Shown: positions 7,347 to 17,301, numbered from the stretch's first letter. The stretch: DNA of 41,837 bases from Dehalobacterium sp040766325 (GCA_040766325.1 JAXGQR010000018.1:1-41837); one strand, 5' to 3'. The notes: generated by a model from the letters alone, not told the origin. Made by a program: numbers and translations.

Positions 7347-9966
7347 TCATTGATCATCAGGATTCTTCCAATTTAATTTCAATGTTTCCCCATCACTATC
7401 CAAGGTTATCTGAGCACCATCCAAGATCTCACCACCGATTAAAGCCCGGGCAATTAAGCTCTCCACCTGATGCTGGAGGAATCTTCTAAGAGGCCGTGCT
7501 CCAAAAACGGGGTCAAATCCTCCTTGGACAATATAATCAACTGCCTGATCTGTCAAATTAAGGGTGATATGACGATCCTCCAAACGTTGTTGCAGCTCTT
7601 CTACCAAAAGATGAACAATGCTGCCTATTTCGCTTACGGTAAGAGGTTTGAAAAAGACAATATCATCCACACGATTTAAGAATTCCGGACGAAAATGGCG
7701 TCTTAAATCCCCCATAACTTGTTCCCGGGCAGTTTCAGAAATCTTACCTTCCTCATTGATTCCATCTAGGAGATAGGTTGATCCAATATTGGATGTCATA
7801 ATAATAATGGTGTTTTTAAAGTCTACGGTTCTCCCCTGTGAGTCCGTAATGCGACCGTCATCCAATACCTGTAGCAGGACATTGAAAACATCATAATGAG
7901 CTTTCTCGATTTCATCAAAAAGAATCACCGAATAAGGCTTTCTTCGTACCGCTTCAGTTAATTGTCCTCCTTCATCGTAGCCGATATAGCCGGGAGGCGC
8001 TCCAATTAAACGAGAAACTGCATGTTTTTCCATATATTCGCTCATATCAATGCGAACAATACTTTCCTCCGTATCAAAAAGGGTTTGCGCGATAGTTTTA
8101 GCTAACTCTGTTTTACCTACACCGGTTGGGCCCAGGAAAATAAAGGACCCGATAGGTCTTTTGGGATCTTTGATGCCGGCGCGAGCACGCAGAATTGCAG
8201 CCGTTACCGTTTCTACTGCTTCATCCTGACCGATGACTCGTTGATGTAAAATCTCATCCATGCGCAGCAACTTTTCCCTTTCTCCTTCAACCAATTTTGC
8301 CAAAGGAATACCTGTCCACCGGGAAATAATACGGGCAATTTCTTCTTCACTCACCTCTTCCCGGAGTAAGGATGATGTATCTTTAGCGGAAGCAAATTTT
8401 TTCTTCCTCCATTAAAGCCTTCTCCAGTTCCGGCAAACGACCATACTTTAATTCCGCAGCTTTATTTAAATCATACTCCCGTTCTGCTTTCTCAATACTT
8501 TGATGAATCTGTTCAATTTCTTCCCGCAGTTTGCTCACACGCTGAATGGCTTGTTTCTCATTTTCCCATTGAGCTTTCATAGAGGACATTTTTTCTTTTA
8601 AGTCAGCTAATTCTTTTTGGAGATTTTCTAAGCGTTCTTGGCTCGCTCGGTCTTTTTCTTTTTTGAGAGCCGCTTCTTCAATCTCTAGCTGCATTACGCG
8701 ACGGGAAACCTCATCTAATTCTGCCGGAAGAGAATCGATTTCCGTACGAATTAGGGCACAGGCTTCGTCCACTAAATCGATAGCCTTATCCGGCAAAAAC
8801 CGGTCTGAGATATAACGGTTGGACATCACTGCCGCAGATACCAATGCATTATCATGGATTCTCACTCCATGAAAAACCTCATAACGTTCCTTCAGCCCCC
8901 GAAGAATTGAAATAGTGTCTTCTACATTGGGTTCTTCCACCATAACCGGTTGAAATCTTCTTTCCAGGGCGGCATCCTTTTCAATGTTCTTACGATACTC
9001 ATCCAGCGTCGTCGCCCCGATACAATGGAGTTCTCCCCGAGCCAACATGGGTTTTAGCATATTCCCCGCATCCATGGAACCTTCCGCCTTGCCTGCCCCT
9101 ACTATGGTATGAATCTCATCAATAAAGAGGAGGATTTCTCCATCACTTTTCTTGATTTCTTGCAAAACAGCTTTCAAACGCTCTTCAAACTCTCCGCGAT
9201 ATTTGGCACCGGCTACCAAGGAACCCATATCCAGAGAAAAGATCTTTTTATTTTTTAATCCTTCAGGAACATCTCCCCGGACAATACGATGAGCCAGACC
9301 TTCCACAATGGCGGTCTTTCCTACACCAGGTTCCCCGATGAGCACCGGATTATTTTTCGTCTTTCTCGATAAAATTCTGATCACATGGCGGATTTCCCCA
9401 TCTCGTCCAATTACCGGATCAAGTTTATTGTTGCGGGCCTCACTTACCAATTCAGTGCCATATTTAGTCAAGGCTTCATAGGTATCCTCAGGCGTCGCAC
9501 TTGTCACCCGCTGATTGCCTCGGATTCCTGTCAAGGCCTGGAGAAACTTATTACGGGTAATATGAAATGTCTGAAGAACCTTACCTAATCGGCTGTTACC
9601 GGCCTCATCGATGATGGTTAAAAAAATATGTTCTACAGAAACATATTCATCCTTCATTCGCTTGGCTTCTTCTTCCGCCTTCACCAGAACCGTATTGACC
9701 GTACTACTGACATATATCTTGCCCGGCTCTCGTCCCGGTCCAGAGACCCGAGGCTTACTTTCTAAAACCTTTTCGACCTCCCGCTTAAAATTTTCCGGCA
9801 CAATATCCATAGATGTTAATATCCGCGGCACCAAGCCTCCATCCTGTTCCAGTAATGCCATCACTAAATGCTCAATATCTATTTCCGTATTGCCGTATTT
9901 CAAAGCCTTTGTTTCCGCCTGTTGCAATGCTTCCATGGATTTTTGCGTCAAACGGTTTAGATCCAT
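7347..9966 (-). pseudogene. clpB: ClpB disaggregase, interrupted by one +1 frameshift
   Basis: Hsp100/ClpB AAA+ disaggregase that works with DnaK to resolubilise aggregates. The joined product would be 872 residues, the normal ClpB length. Part one (to stop 8383): Clp-N repeats at 1-150, NBD1 with Walker A GEPGVGKT (211-218) and Walker B LFIDEIH, then the coiled-coil middle domain. Part two (from about 8354): SEEEIARIISRWTGIP, NBD2 with GPTGVGKT, ILFDEIEKAH and the C-terminal domain. The break is in a six-A run (plus-strand T6 at 8397-8402): MEEEK-ICFR-stop. Removing one A restores MEEEKFASAKDTSSLLREEVSEEE. No part is missing, so the lesion is recent, a sequencing error, or slippage-read. It is the last gene of the operon; its ATG lies next to the cbpM stop codon. 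Confidence 0.9.
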
Positions 9967-9968
9967 AT

Positions 9969-10304
9969 TTACTCCCCCCCGTACCAGGTTTTTAATTTTT
10001 TAATCTCTTGTTGTAGAGTATCCATTTCTTCCAATAATTCGAGAACCATACTGGCGCCGGCCCAGTTGAGGCATAAATCCCGCTTCAAGCGACGCATTTT
10101 TTGAATTTTAAGTACTTCTTGACGAGAGATCCGAGGATTGTCGATACGGCCTTGATAAGAAACTAACCCTAAGTCTAGAAGTTTTTGCACCAAAGAAGTT
10201 TCCACACCGGCTTCATAGGCTGCTTCTTCCACAGTCAAGGCCCTCTCTTTCCAAATTCCAGGACTATGACAGCGTAATACAATCTTATATCTGTTAGTTG
10301 ACAT
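9969..10304 (-). CDS. cbpM: Chaperone-modulator protein (CbpM-like, MerR-type HTH)
   Basis: 111-residue CbpM-like protein. In Escherichia coli CbpM binds the J-domain of CbpA and tunes its work with DnaK. Seen: a MerR-like winged-helix segment LTVEEAAYEAGVETSLVQKLLDLGLV near residues 24-49, RISRQEVLKIQKMRRLKRDL, and a C-terminal helix VLELLEEMDTLQQEIKKLK that is probably coiled. Its start abuts the cbpA stop (one base between), and the clpB ATG follows two bases after its own stop codon. Tight coupling to a zinc-finger-less DnaJ supports the assignment. A DNA-binding regulator of the operon is the alternative. Confidence 0.8.
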   Translation of the reverse strand: MSTNRYKIVLRCHSPGIWKERALTVEEAAYEAGVETSLVQKLLDLGLVSYQGRIDNPRISRQEVLKIQKMRRLKRDLCLNWAGASMVLELLEEMDTLQQEIKKLKTWYGGE

Positions 10305-10305
10305 C

Positions 10306-11286
10306 TTAGGATCCCCCCTGTTCTTGCCCGCTATCTTTCTTAAATTGATCTAACTTTTTTACCAATTCTAATTCTTCCTGACTGAGATCGGTGGGAATCT
10401 TAATCTGAACTACCCCATAGAGATCTCCTTTACCTGCCAATCCTTTTCCCTTCAAGCGAAAGCGCTGGTTATTTTGGGTACCGGCTGGAACGGTAATTTG
10501 AACCGCACCTTCCATGGTAGGCACTCGTACCTTGCCACCTAAAATCGCCTCCCAAGGGGTTAAAGAGATCGTGGTTTTTAAATCTGTTCCCTCTAACGAA
10601 AAAACAGCATGAGGAGCAATATTGATTTTAAAATAAAGATCCCCGGGCGGGCCGCCATTGAATCCCGGACCTCCTTGTCCTTTTAAACGAATCCTGCTGC
10701 CATCCTTTACTCCTTTTGGGATTTTTACTTGAATTTCTTTGCGCATACTTTTCATCCGCCCGTCAGGCTGTTCTTCCGATACCTGCAGGGCTACTGTTTT
10801 TGTGGTGCCAAAATAAGCATCTTCTAAAGTAATCTGTAATTCAGATTCGCGATCTTGGCCTTTTTGGGACCAACTCTGCCTGCGGGAACCCCTTTGTTGT
10901 CCGGAAAAATCAGAGAATCCCCTCCCCTGACTTCCAAAGAGCATCTCAAAAAAATCGCTGAAATCTCCCTCCCCGCCAAAATGGAAGGATTGACCGCCTC
11001 CAGTATCATAGTGCATATTAAAACCTTCCCAACCGGGTGGGGCAGTGAAGTCCTGCCCCGATTTCCAATTAGCACCCAGCTGGTCATATTTTTCTCTTTT
11101 ATCCGGATCCTTTAAAACCTCATAGGCCTCATTGATCTTTTTAAACTTCTGCTCTGCTTCCGGTTCTTTATTAACATCGGGATGGTACTTTCGGGCCAGC
11201 TTACGGAAGGCTGCTTGAATCTCTTTGGCCGTTGCGTCCCGCTGGACACCTAAAACCTGATAATAATCTTCAAATTTTACGCTCAC
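10306..11286 (-). CDS. cbpA: DnaJ-type co-chaperone without zinc finger (CbpA-like)
   Basis: 326-residue type II J-protein that stimulates the DnaK ATPase and delivers clients. Seen: J-domain YYQVLGVQRDATAKEIQ with HPD at residues 35-37 (KYHPDVNKE); a Gly/Phe-rich stretch near 80-140 including GGEGDFSDFFEMLFGSQG; then the C-terminal beta-sandwich domains with EITLEDAYFG-like and VKIPKGVKDGSRIRLKGQG segments. No CxxCxGxG repeats are present, which separates it from housekeeping DnaJ. It lies 39 bases after dnaK and one base before cbpM, so the three are one operon. Confidence 0.9.
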   Translation of the reverse strand: MSVKFEDYYQVLGVQRDATAKEIQAAFRKLARKYHPDVNKEPEAEQKFKKINEAYEVLKDPDKREKYDQLGANWKSGQDFTAPPGWEGFNMHYDTGGGQSFHFGGEGDFSDFFEMLFGSQGRGFSDFSGQQRGSRRQSWSQKGQDRESELQITLEDAYFGTTKTVALQVSEEQPDGRMKSMRKEIQVKIPKGVKDGSRIRLKGQGGPGFNGGPPGDLYFKINIAPHAVFSLEGTDLKTTISLTPWEAILGGKVRVPTMEGAVQITVPAGTQNNQRFRLKGKGLAGKGDLYGVVQIKIPTDLSQEELELVKKLDQFKKDSGQEQGGS

Positions 11287-11325
11287 GCGTCCACCCCCTA
11301 ATTATTTGAAACCTGACTTACCGGT

Positions 11326-13194
11326 TTATTCTTCTGTAAAATCCACGTCAATGACATCGTCATCTTTTTTCTCCGTATCCCTTCCAGAGGATTCAGGTTG
11401 ACTTGCCGCGCTTGACAGCTCTTGAGCCGCCTGGCTTAATTCATCCATCAGCGAACGGATTTGTTCCGTCGGGCCTTGGTTCTTAAGCTCTTCCTGAAGC
11501 TTGCTGATTAAATCCTCAATCCGGCCTTTAACATGAACAGGTGCAGTATCCCCTGCTTCTTTCAAACCTTTCTCCGCCTGATAAACCAAGGAATCCGCCT
11601 GATTTTTCAGTTCAACATAAGCTCTCTTTTTCTGATCTTCTGCCGCATTTTTTTCCGCTTCCTGAATCATACGGTCAATTTCATCCTGAGCTAAGCTGGT
11701 AGAACCACTGATGGTAATTTTTTGTTCTTTCCCTGTCTTTTGGTCTTTGGCCGAGACATTTAAGATCCCATTGGCATCAATATCAAAGGTAACTTCAATT
11801 TGTGGGATGCCCCGGGGCGCCGGTTCAATGCCCTCTAATTTGAATTGACCTAATCTTCGATTATCTCCCGCCATCTCTCTTTCACCTTGGAGGACAACAA
11901 TCTCCACACCGGATTGGTTATCCTCGGCAGTAGAAAAGATCTCACTTTTTTGAACGGGAATGGTGGTATTTTTTTCAATCAATTTAGTCATTACACCCCC
12001 CAGGGTTTCCAAACCTAAGGACAGAGGGGTTACGTCCAGAAGGACTACATCCTTTAGTTCACCCATTAAGATGGCTGCTTGGATCGCTGCCCCTACAGCG
12101 ACCACCTCATCCGGATTGACGGACATGTTGGGTTCTTTACCCCCGGTTAAGGTTTTGACCAGCTGCTGAACAGCCGGTACCCGGGTGGATCCGCCAACTA
12201 AGATCACCTGGTCAATCTCTGACGCGCTTATTTTGGCATCTTGGATGGATTGATTGACCGGATCCTTAGTTTTTTCTACTAAATCCTCGATCAGTTGTTC
12301 CAGTTTTGCTCGGGTTAATTTCATCTCTAGGTGTTTCGGTCCGGTATTATCTGCTGTGATAAACGGTAAGCTGATCTAACTTTCTTGTGTAGAGGACAAT
12401 TCTACCTTGGCCTTCTCCGCGGCCTCATAAAGCCGCTGCAAAGCTTGGGGGTCGGTGGACAGATCAATGAATTGTTCTTTTTTAAATTCATCTACTACCC
12501 ATTGAACAACCCTCTGGTCAAAATCATCTCCCCCTAAATGGGTATCTCCTGAGGTGGAGCGTACTTCAAAGATTCCATCTCCTACATCCAATAAAGAGAC
12601 GTCAAAAGTGCCGCCTCCCAAGTCATAAACTAAAATCGTTTCGTTTTTATTTTTTTCCAGGCCGTAGGCCAAAGCTGCCGCTGTCGGCTCATTAATGATT
12701 CTCAGCACATTCAGTCCGGCAATTTTCCCCGCGTCCTTGGTTGCTTGCCGCTGAGCATCATTAAAATATGCCGGTACGGTAATGACTACATCCGTGACCT
12801 TTTCTCCCAAGTAAGTGGCTGCATCATCCGCTAATTTTCTGATCACCTGGGCACTGATTTCTTCCGGGGAAAGGAGTTTTCCCTCTATTTCAAAACGCAC
12901 ACTGTCGCTGGGCCCCTTAACTACCTTATAAGGCACTTGACTAATCTCAGAGGCCACCTCATCATATTTTCGGCCCATAAATCGCTTCATGGAAAAGATT
13001 GTGCCTGTGGGATTCATAATCCGCTGCCTTCTGGCCACCTGTCCCGTCAGTCTTTCGCCGTTTTTCGCTATAGCCACTACAGAAGGAGTGGTTCTGGCTC
13101 CTTCCGCATTGGGAATGACAACGGGTTTGCCGCCCTCGACTACTGCGACTACTGAGTTTGTTGTTCCTAAATCAATACCTATTGCTTTTGCCAT
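11326..13194 (-). pseudogene. dnaK: DnaK (Hsp70) with an in-frame amber codon at position 273
   Basis: Hsp70 chaperone, 622 residues if the amber is read through (usual length about 610). Seen: ATPase start GIDLGTTNSVVAVVEGG, YFNDAQRQATKDAG, NEPTAAALAYGL and DLGGGTFDVS in part one. Codon 273 is TAG (12376-12378), between KVELSSTQES and ISLPFITADNTGP; the frame does not change and continues with ILVGGSTRVPAVQ, the linker VVLLDVTPLSLG, the substrate-binding domain, and the acidic tail ending DDDVIDVDFTEE. Homologs have Gln, Ser or Thr there, so CAG-to-TAG is the simplest change. No ribosome-binding site precedes the internal ATG at 12324, so the second half is unlikely to be made alone. ATG 13194 follows AAGGAGG. 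The sigma-A promoter and CtsR box upstream are intact. Confidence 0.93.
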
Positions 13195-13261
13195 TTAAAA
13201 CCCTCCTTGAACTTTTTTGTCATGAGTAATTTGAAGTTTATCTTAATTAAACCATGTTTTA

Positions 13262-13290
13262 ATTATAACCGAAAGGTCAGTTAAGGTCAA
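13262..13290 (-). promoter_or_regulatory. Sigma-A promoter of the dnaK-cbpA-cbpM-clpB operon
   Basis: Minus strand reads TTGACC (plus-strand 13285-13290), a 17-base spacer, and TATAAT (13262-13267). Transcription would start near 13255, leaving a leader of about 60 bases before dnaK. Confidence 0.85.
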
Positions 13291-13291
13291 A
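13275..13291 (+). promoter_or_regulatory. CtsR operator
   Basis: Direct repeat GGTCAGT-TAA-GGTCAAA, read on the plus strand, matches the CtsR consensus of two GGTCAAA heptads three bases apart with a central A. One heptad is perfect and the other differs at its last two bases. It covers the -35 box and spacer of the dnaK promoter, so binding would block RNA polymerase and heat would relieve it. No CIRCE (HrcA) repeat was seen. Confidence 0.85.
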
Positions 13292-13299
13292 TTATGCCA

Positions 13300-13510
13300 G
13301 ATTGAGTAGTGATAAGAAATAACATGATATTGCCATATTTTAAAGATTAATTCCTATTATTTCCGTTTTTTTAAGCCTTTATGACTGTTTTTCGTTAATT
13401 ACCACTTAATTGTTAATTTCTTAAAATTATTATTCACTTAATTATTTGTCTATTTATTCGATAAATTAACTTTCAATACCTTAAGTCTCTCGCGATAAAG
13501 TGCCGGAGAA
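13300..13510. other. AT-rich spacer without recognised features
   Basis: Together with the promoter region this is the longest gene-free stretch in the window (13195-13603). It has many T and A runs but no open frame with a ribosome-binding site, no hairpin followed by a T-run on its own, and no riboswitch motif that I recognise. Confidence 0.5.
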
Positions 13511-13541
13511 AATAAAAAAGCATCCCTTGAGAGATGCTTTT
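13511..13541 (-). terminator. Rho-independent terminator after the ATC-hydrolase-like gene
   Basis: AAAAGCATC (13516-13524) pairs with GATGCTTTT (13533-13541). On the minus strand the stem is followed by TTTTTTATTTT. It separates the 13604-14104 gene from the dnaK promoter. Confidence 0.8.
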
Positions 13542-13603
13542 ATACATATGATTACGCTATCTTTCTATCAATTGAGATAAACTCTTTTCTTTCCCTAAAA
13601 TGC

Positions 13604-14104
13604 CTAGATCCCTTTATTCTCCGCATCATCGCCTTTTTCCTGATCCTTAAGCTGAAAGAGACAGCGATCATCTCCCTTGGCAAGACACAAGGGACGCTTC
13701 ATCTCCAGGCCAAAAGCATCATAGAGCACATGGTCTATTTGACAATAGAGATAGCCCAGTTTTTGCCCCTCGATGCCGTACTCTCTCCACGCGGCTTCCA
13801 TGGGACAATAGGTAATTTCAAGAGGATTATCCGGGTTCGTCTCCCAACCGGTACCGGGCATATCCCGAACCGCCCGGTAAGTTTCCAGGCCTTTGGGATC
13901 CAAATTGCGTTCGGCGGCTTCTTCCTGCATCGATTTAATGCGGGATTTTCCAAACTCATTGACGGCATGAAGAATGGCTTCTTTTCCTTTTTCTTCGCCT
14001 AACTGAGTCATTAGCTCTTGAGCCATGAAAAAATACAATTGGGCCATCAATTGAGCAAAACGGGTTCCCGGGTCATCGGTACTTCTAAGTCTCGTCAAAA
14101 CCAT
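13604..14104 (-). CDS. L-2-amino-thiazoline-4-carboxylate hydrolase-like protein
   Basis: 166-residue protein resembling the ATC-hydrolase family, which hydrolyses L-2-amino-thiazoline-4-carboxylic acid on the way to cysteine in pseudomonads; many Firmicute members have no known substrate. Seen: an N-terminal helical part with AILHAVNEFGKSR, the motif ITYCPMEAAWREYG near residues 96-109, LGYLYCQIDHVLYDAFG, and a C-terminal KGDDRCLFQL strand. Cysteines in YCPM, YCQ, LCL and RCLF are family-like. GGGGGG lies directly before ATG 14104, so TTG 14098 may be the real start. Family call moderately sure; function inferred. Confidence 0.7.
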   Translation of the reverse strand: MVLTRLRSTDDPGTRFAQLMAQLYFFMAQELMTQLGEEKGKEAILHAVNEFGKSRIKSMQEEAAERNLDPKGLETYRAVRDMPGTGWETNPDNPLEITYCPMEAAWREYGIEGQKLGYLYCQIDHVLYDAFGLEMKRPLCLAKGDDRCLFQLKDQEKGDDAENKGI

Positions 14105-14142
14105 CCCCCCTTAATCGCACTTAAAAGTCTTATTCTATATGC

Positions 14143-15165
14143 TTAAAACTTCACCGTTCCGATATTATCTATCCACAACCTATTATTCAAATACCATTCA
14201 ATGGTTTCTTTAATACCTTCCTCAAAAGTATACACAGGCTTCCATCCTAATTGAGTGGTAATCTTGGTATTATCAATGGCATACCTTCGATCATGGCCCG
14301 GCCGATCTTTTACGAATTTTATTAAGGATTCGGACTTGCCCAGTATTTCGATGATTAATTTTACTATTTCAATATTAGTCATTTCATTATTGCCGCCGAT
14401 ATTATAAACTTCCCCGGCTAAACCCTTGTGTAATACGATATCAAGGGCGGTACAATGGTCAGCTACATGCAGCCAATCCCTAATCTGCATCCCATCACCA
14501 TAGACAGGTAAATCGATACCTTTTAAGCAATTAATAATCATCACAGGAATAAGCTTTTCCGGAAACTGGTAAGGTCCGTAGTTGTTGCTGCAGCGGGTAA
14601 TGTTCACCGGCAGTCCGTATGTCTCATGATAGGCTCTGACAATCATATCGGCGGCTGCTTTAGATGCAGAATAGGGGCTGTTAGGAAGTAATGGCATAGT
14701 CTCCACGAACATGCCTGTGGCACCTAGAGCACCGTATACTTCATCAGTGGAAACTTGCAAAAATCTCACCCCATGTTTATATTTTCTGCAGTTGTGATCA
14801 TTGGGGGAAACCTTCCAATACTTCTTAGAGACATCAAGTAGTACCTGAGTACCGATGATGTTGGTAGTTAAAAAAACCTCCGGTTCAACAATACTTCTAT
14901 CCACATGGGATTCCGCGGCAAAATTTATAACAGTATTGATACCATAAGATGCAAATATTTCATCGATCTTAGCTCTGTCTCTAATATCGGCTTTGATAAA
15001 GATATGGTTAGGATTGTCTATGATATCATTTAAATTCTCCAAGTTGCCTGCATATGTAAGTGCATCTACATTGATAATTTTATATTCAGGATACTTGTCC
15101 AGCATCATATGAACAAAGTTGCTACCAATGAAGCCTGCCCCTCCCGTAACAAGAACTCGTTTCAT
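14143..15165 (-). CDS. rfbB: dTDP-glucose 4,6-dehydratase
   Basis: Short-chain dehydrogenase-fold enzyme converting dTDP-glucose to dTDP-4-keto-6-deoxyglucose, the second step of dTDP-sugar synthesis. Seen: NAD motif TGGAGFIGSNF near residues 6-16; NVDALTYAGNLENL; STDEVYG with the active-site Asp-Glu pair; catalytic YSASKAAAD; RCSNNYGPYQFPEKLIP; and GDGMQIRDWLHVADH. ATG 15165 is preferred over an in-frame ATG 15207 because GGAGAGG precedes it and the protein then starts directly with MKRVLVTGG. The partner RfbA is encoded near 33 kb and not here; this copy follows the hydantoinase gene by 51 bases, an odd pairing. The product probably supplies the exopolysaccharide locus. Confidence 0.93.
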   Translation of the reverse strand: MKRVLVTGGAGFIGSNFVHMMLDKYPEYKIINVDALTYAGNLENLNDIIDNPNHIFIKADIRDRAKIDEIFASYGINTVINFAAESHVDRSIVEPEVFLTTNIIGTQVLLDVSKKYWKVSPNDHNCRKYKHGVRFLQVSTDEVYGALGATGMFVETMPLLPNSPYSASKAAADMIVRAYHETYGLPVNITRCSNNYGPYQFPEKLIPVMIINCLKGIDLPVYGDGMQIRDWLHVADHCTALDIVLHKGLAGEVYNIGGNNEMTNIEIVKLIIEILGKSESLIKFVKDRPGHDRRYAIDNTKITTQLGWKPVYTFEEGIKETIEWYLNNRLWIDNIGTVKF

Positions 15166-15216
15166 TTTATGGAAATCCTCTCCATTTCTAAAAAAATTAT
15201 TGTTCATCTACACAGT

Positions 15217-17184
15217 TTACCATTCGGGACGACCTACCGCTGTAACTTCGATTCTCGTTTCTACATAAAAATCTTCGTCCATCACATTAATGGCGGCATA
15301 AATATCCTCGTGATGCACCAGCAATTCAAAATCTGCGGCACCGGATTCCTCTGCGGCAATCTTGGCCCGTTTCTGAGCTTCATTTAAGGCATAATCTTTG
15401 GCTTGCTCCAGGGTTTTGAAACTCTTCCGTTCCCAGGGAGCATGAACCGAATAAATTTTGTCGTTTTCCCCCGGCTTAATTAAAACCTTAATGGTCTCCA
15501 TAATTTTCCCGGTTGCAGCCCCAATGGCATTCGCAACTTCTGCATGATCGGGAATGATCAATTCCGTATGCATTTTTTCCGCCACCATGGGTAGCCAGGC
15601 CTTTACCGGTGCTCCAATGCCAACAATGGGTATCTCCATTTTAAATGAAAAACTCAACATTTGATTCTTCTTTGGGGTTAAGGCTTTATCTGCAAAATAA
15701 GTAGCAATTTCACTATCCTTAAACCATAAGGATTCGCCTTCATTGCTTACTAAGCTTTGCGCACTGGTGAGGCATAGTTCGTTGACAATTCTTTCTGTGG
15801 CTATTTCGAGAAATTCCTCCCTGGATACCCCCATTCGCGCAGCTAAAATATCCGCACCTTTGAGAGATGCTTCTCGATTCCACTCGGTATAAGATCCTTT
15901 GGCATGAAGGATATCCGTAGGGGTCATGGAAATTTTGGCTACTATCCCCAGATTCACTAAGTTCCGAATGCTGAACATGCTAAAAAGGCTGGGATCGGTC
16001 TCCATGGCATGTGCCAAATAGTTAAGACTCCTGGGACCCTTTTCTAAAATCTCGATGATCTCAAGCTCTGTTTTATCCAATTTAAGACTGAGCGGTTTTT
16101 TTAGCAGCATAAAACAATCTGTGGCCTGGCCAAACATCATATTATAATCTCGATCAAAATATGCATCTAATTCATAAAGCAAATTAGTATGTTGGGCAGC
16201 CACAAGCGCTAAAGGCCAGACTCTTTGAGGGCCTACGAGAAGGTTACCACCTTGAGTAATTTGGAGATAGCTGTCTCCTCCGACACCGAAGGTATAAATC
16301 TCTGCCGCCTGAACCCTGGTCAGCCACCCACCCACCATGGCTCCTTCCTGATTAATATGAGGCACGCCGTTTTTCAAGAGGGCGATATCTGTCGTAGTCC
16401 CCCCCATATCAAAGACTAAAGCATTTTGGGTATCCGACAAAAATGTTCCGCCAATAATGCTTGATGCCGGGCCGGATAGAATTGTATCAATCGGCTTTTG
16501 CCGTGCCATATTCTCTCCCATTAATGATCCGTCCCCCTTAACGATCATTAAGGAAGCTTCGATTTTTTTCTCCCGGAGTACTGTTTTTACGGATTCCATC
16601 AAATCAGCAATTATAGGAATTAAGCGCGCATTTAAAGCTGCCGTAACGGTACGTTCATGAAAGCCTAAGGCCGTAGTCAGTTGGTGGGCGCAAACTACCG
16701 GCAGATCTAAGACTTCCCCCACAATTTCCTTAACCCGTAATTCGTGATCAGGATTGCGCACACTCAAATATCCGGATATCGCAATGGCTTCCACTTTACC
16801 TTTAAAGCCTAAAACCTTTTGTCTGATTTCCTCTTCATCCAAATCCTCCACGGGCAAACCGTGAATATTATGCCCGCCCTTCAAGATCTCGTAAGATTCC
16901 ACAGGCATTTTGTCAATGGGTTCATGGCCAATTAATAATATTCCTACAGAACAACCCCGGCCTTCCACAATAGCATTGGTGGCCAGTGTGGTGGAAAGGG
17001 AAACTACACTGATTTTATCAAACTCGGCAAATTCCATATTATCAATACAGTTCCTGATGCCAATAGCTAAGTCTTCTCGGGTCGTTAGAGCTTTAGCTTT
17101 ATTTAATATTCTCTTTTCATCCATTGCCACAATCACACCGTCCGTGTAAGTGCCTCCGGTATCAATACCTAAAATATATGACAT
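15217..17184 (-). CDS. Hydantoinase/oxoprolinase family protein (HyuA-like)
   Basis: 655-residue ATP-dependent hydantoinase A/oxoprolinase-type protein of the ASKHA fold. Seen: phosphate-1 motif GIDTGGTYTDGVIV at residues 5-18; the linker segment HERTVTAALNARLIPI; and the adenosine/second phosphate motif VFDMGGTTTDIALLKNG near 255-271. ATG 17184 follows GGGAGGAAG. No HyuB-type partner lies next to it, so the substrate (hydantoin, 5-oxoproline or a ketone) cannot be named. It is followed on the same strand by rfbB and may share its transcript, with an extended -10 promoter upstream at 17238. Confidence 0.88.
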   Translation of the reverse strand: MSYILGIDTGGTYTDGVIVAMDEKRILNKAKALTTREDLAIGIRNCIDNMEFAEFDKISVVSLSTTLATNAIVEGRGCSVGILLIGHEPIDKMPVESYEILKGGHNIHGLPVEDLDEEEIRQKVLGFKGKVEAIAISGYLSVRNPDHELRVKEIVGEVLDLPVVCAHQLTTALGFHERTVTAALNARLIPIIADLMESVKTVLREKKIEASLMIVKGDGSLMGENMARQKPIDTILSGPASSIIGGTFLSDTQNALVFDMGGTTTDIALLKNGVPHINQEGAMVGGWLTRVQAAEIYTFGVGGDSYLQITQGGNLLVGPQRVWPLALVAAQHTNLLYELDAYFDRDYNMMFGQATDCFMLLKKPLSLKLDKTELEIIEILEKGPRSLNYLAHAMETDPSLFSMFSIRNLVNLGIVAKISMTPTDILHAKGSYTEWNREASLKGADILAARMGVSREEFLEIATERIVNELCLTSAQSLVSNEGESLWFKDSEIATYFADKALTPKKNQMLSFSFKMEIPIVGIGAPVKAWLPMVAEKMHTELIIPDHAEVANAIGAATGKIMETIKVLIKPGENDKIYSVHAPWERKSFKTLEQAKDYALNEAQKRAKIAAEESGAADFELLVHHEDIYAAINVMDEDFYVETRIEVTAVGRPEW

Positions 17185-17237
17185 ATATTGCTTCCTCCCT
17201 TTTACAGTTTGCGATCCAATAAAACAAATTTCTTCAT

Positions 17238-17246
17238 ATTATATCA
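17238..17246 (-). promoter_or_regulatory. Extended -10 promoter upstream of the hydantoinase gene
   Basis: The minus strand reads TGATATAAT, an extended -10 (TGnTATAAT), 54 bases upstream of the start codon. No convincing -35 hexamer is present. Confidence 0.45.
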
Positions 17247-17301
17247 TACTTAATGATCTTACTTGCATAGCTTAATCACATTTTTAGTTTATCAGTTATA
17301 A

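Noticed and set aside
7347..8354. Independent gene for the ClpB C-terminal half
   Set aside because: The start is inside the linker SEEEIARI, with the missing residues found upstream in another frame.
11326..12324. Independent gene for the DnaK C-terminal half
   Set aside because: No ribosome-binding site before the internal ATG and the frame is continuous with the first half across one TAG.
13300..13510. Riboswitch or small RNA
   Set aside because: AT-rich with no conserved motif or stable hairpin that I could recognise.
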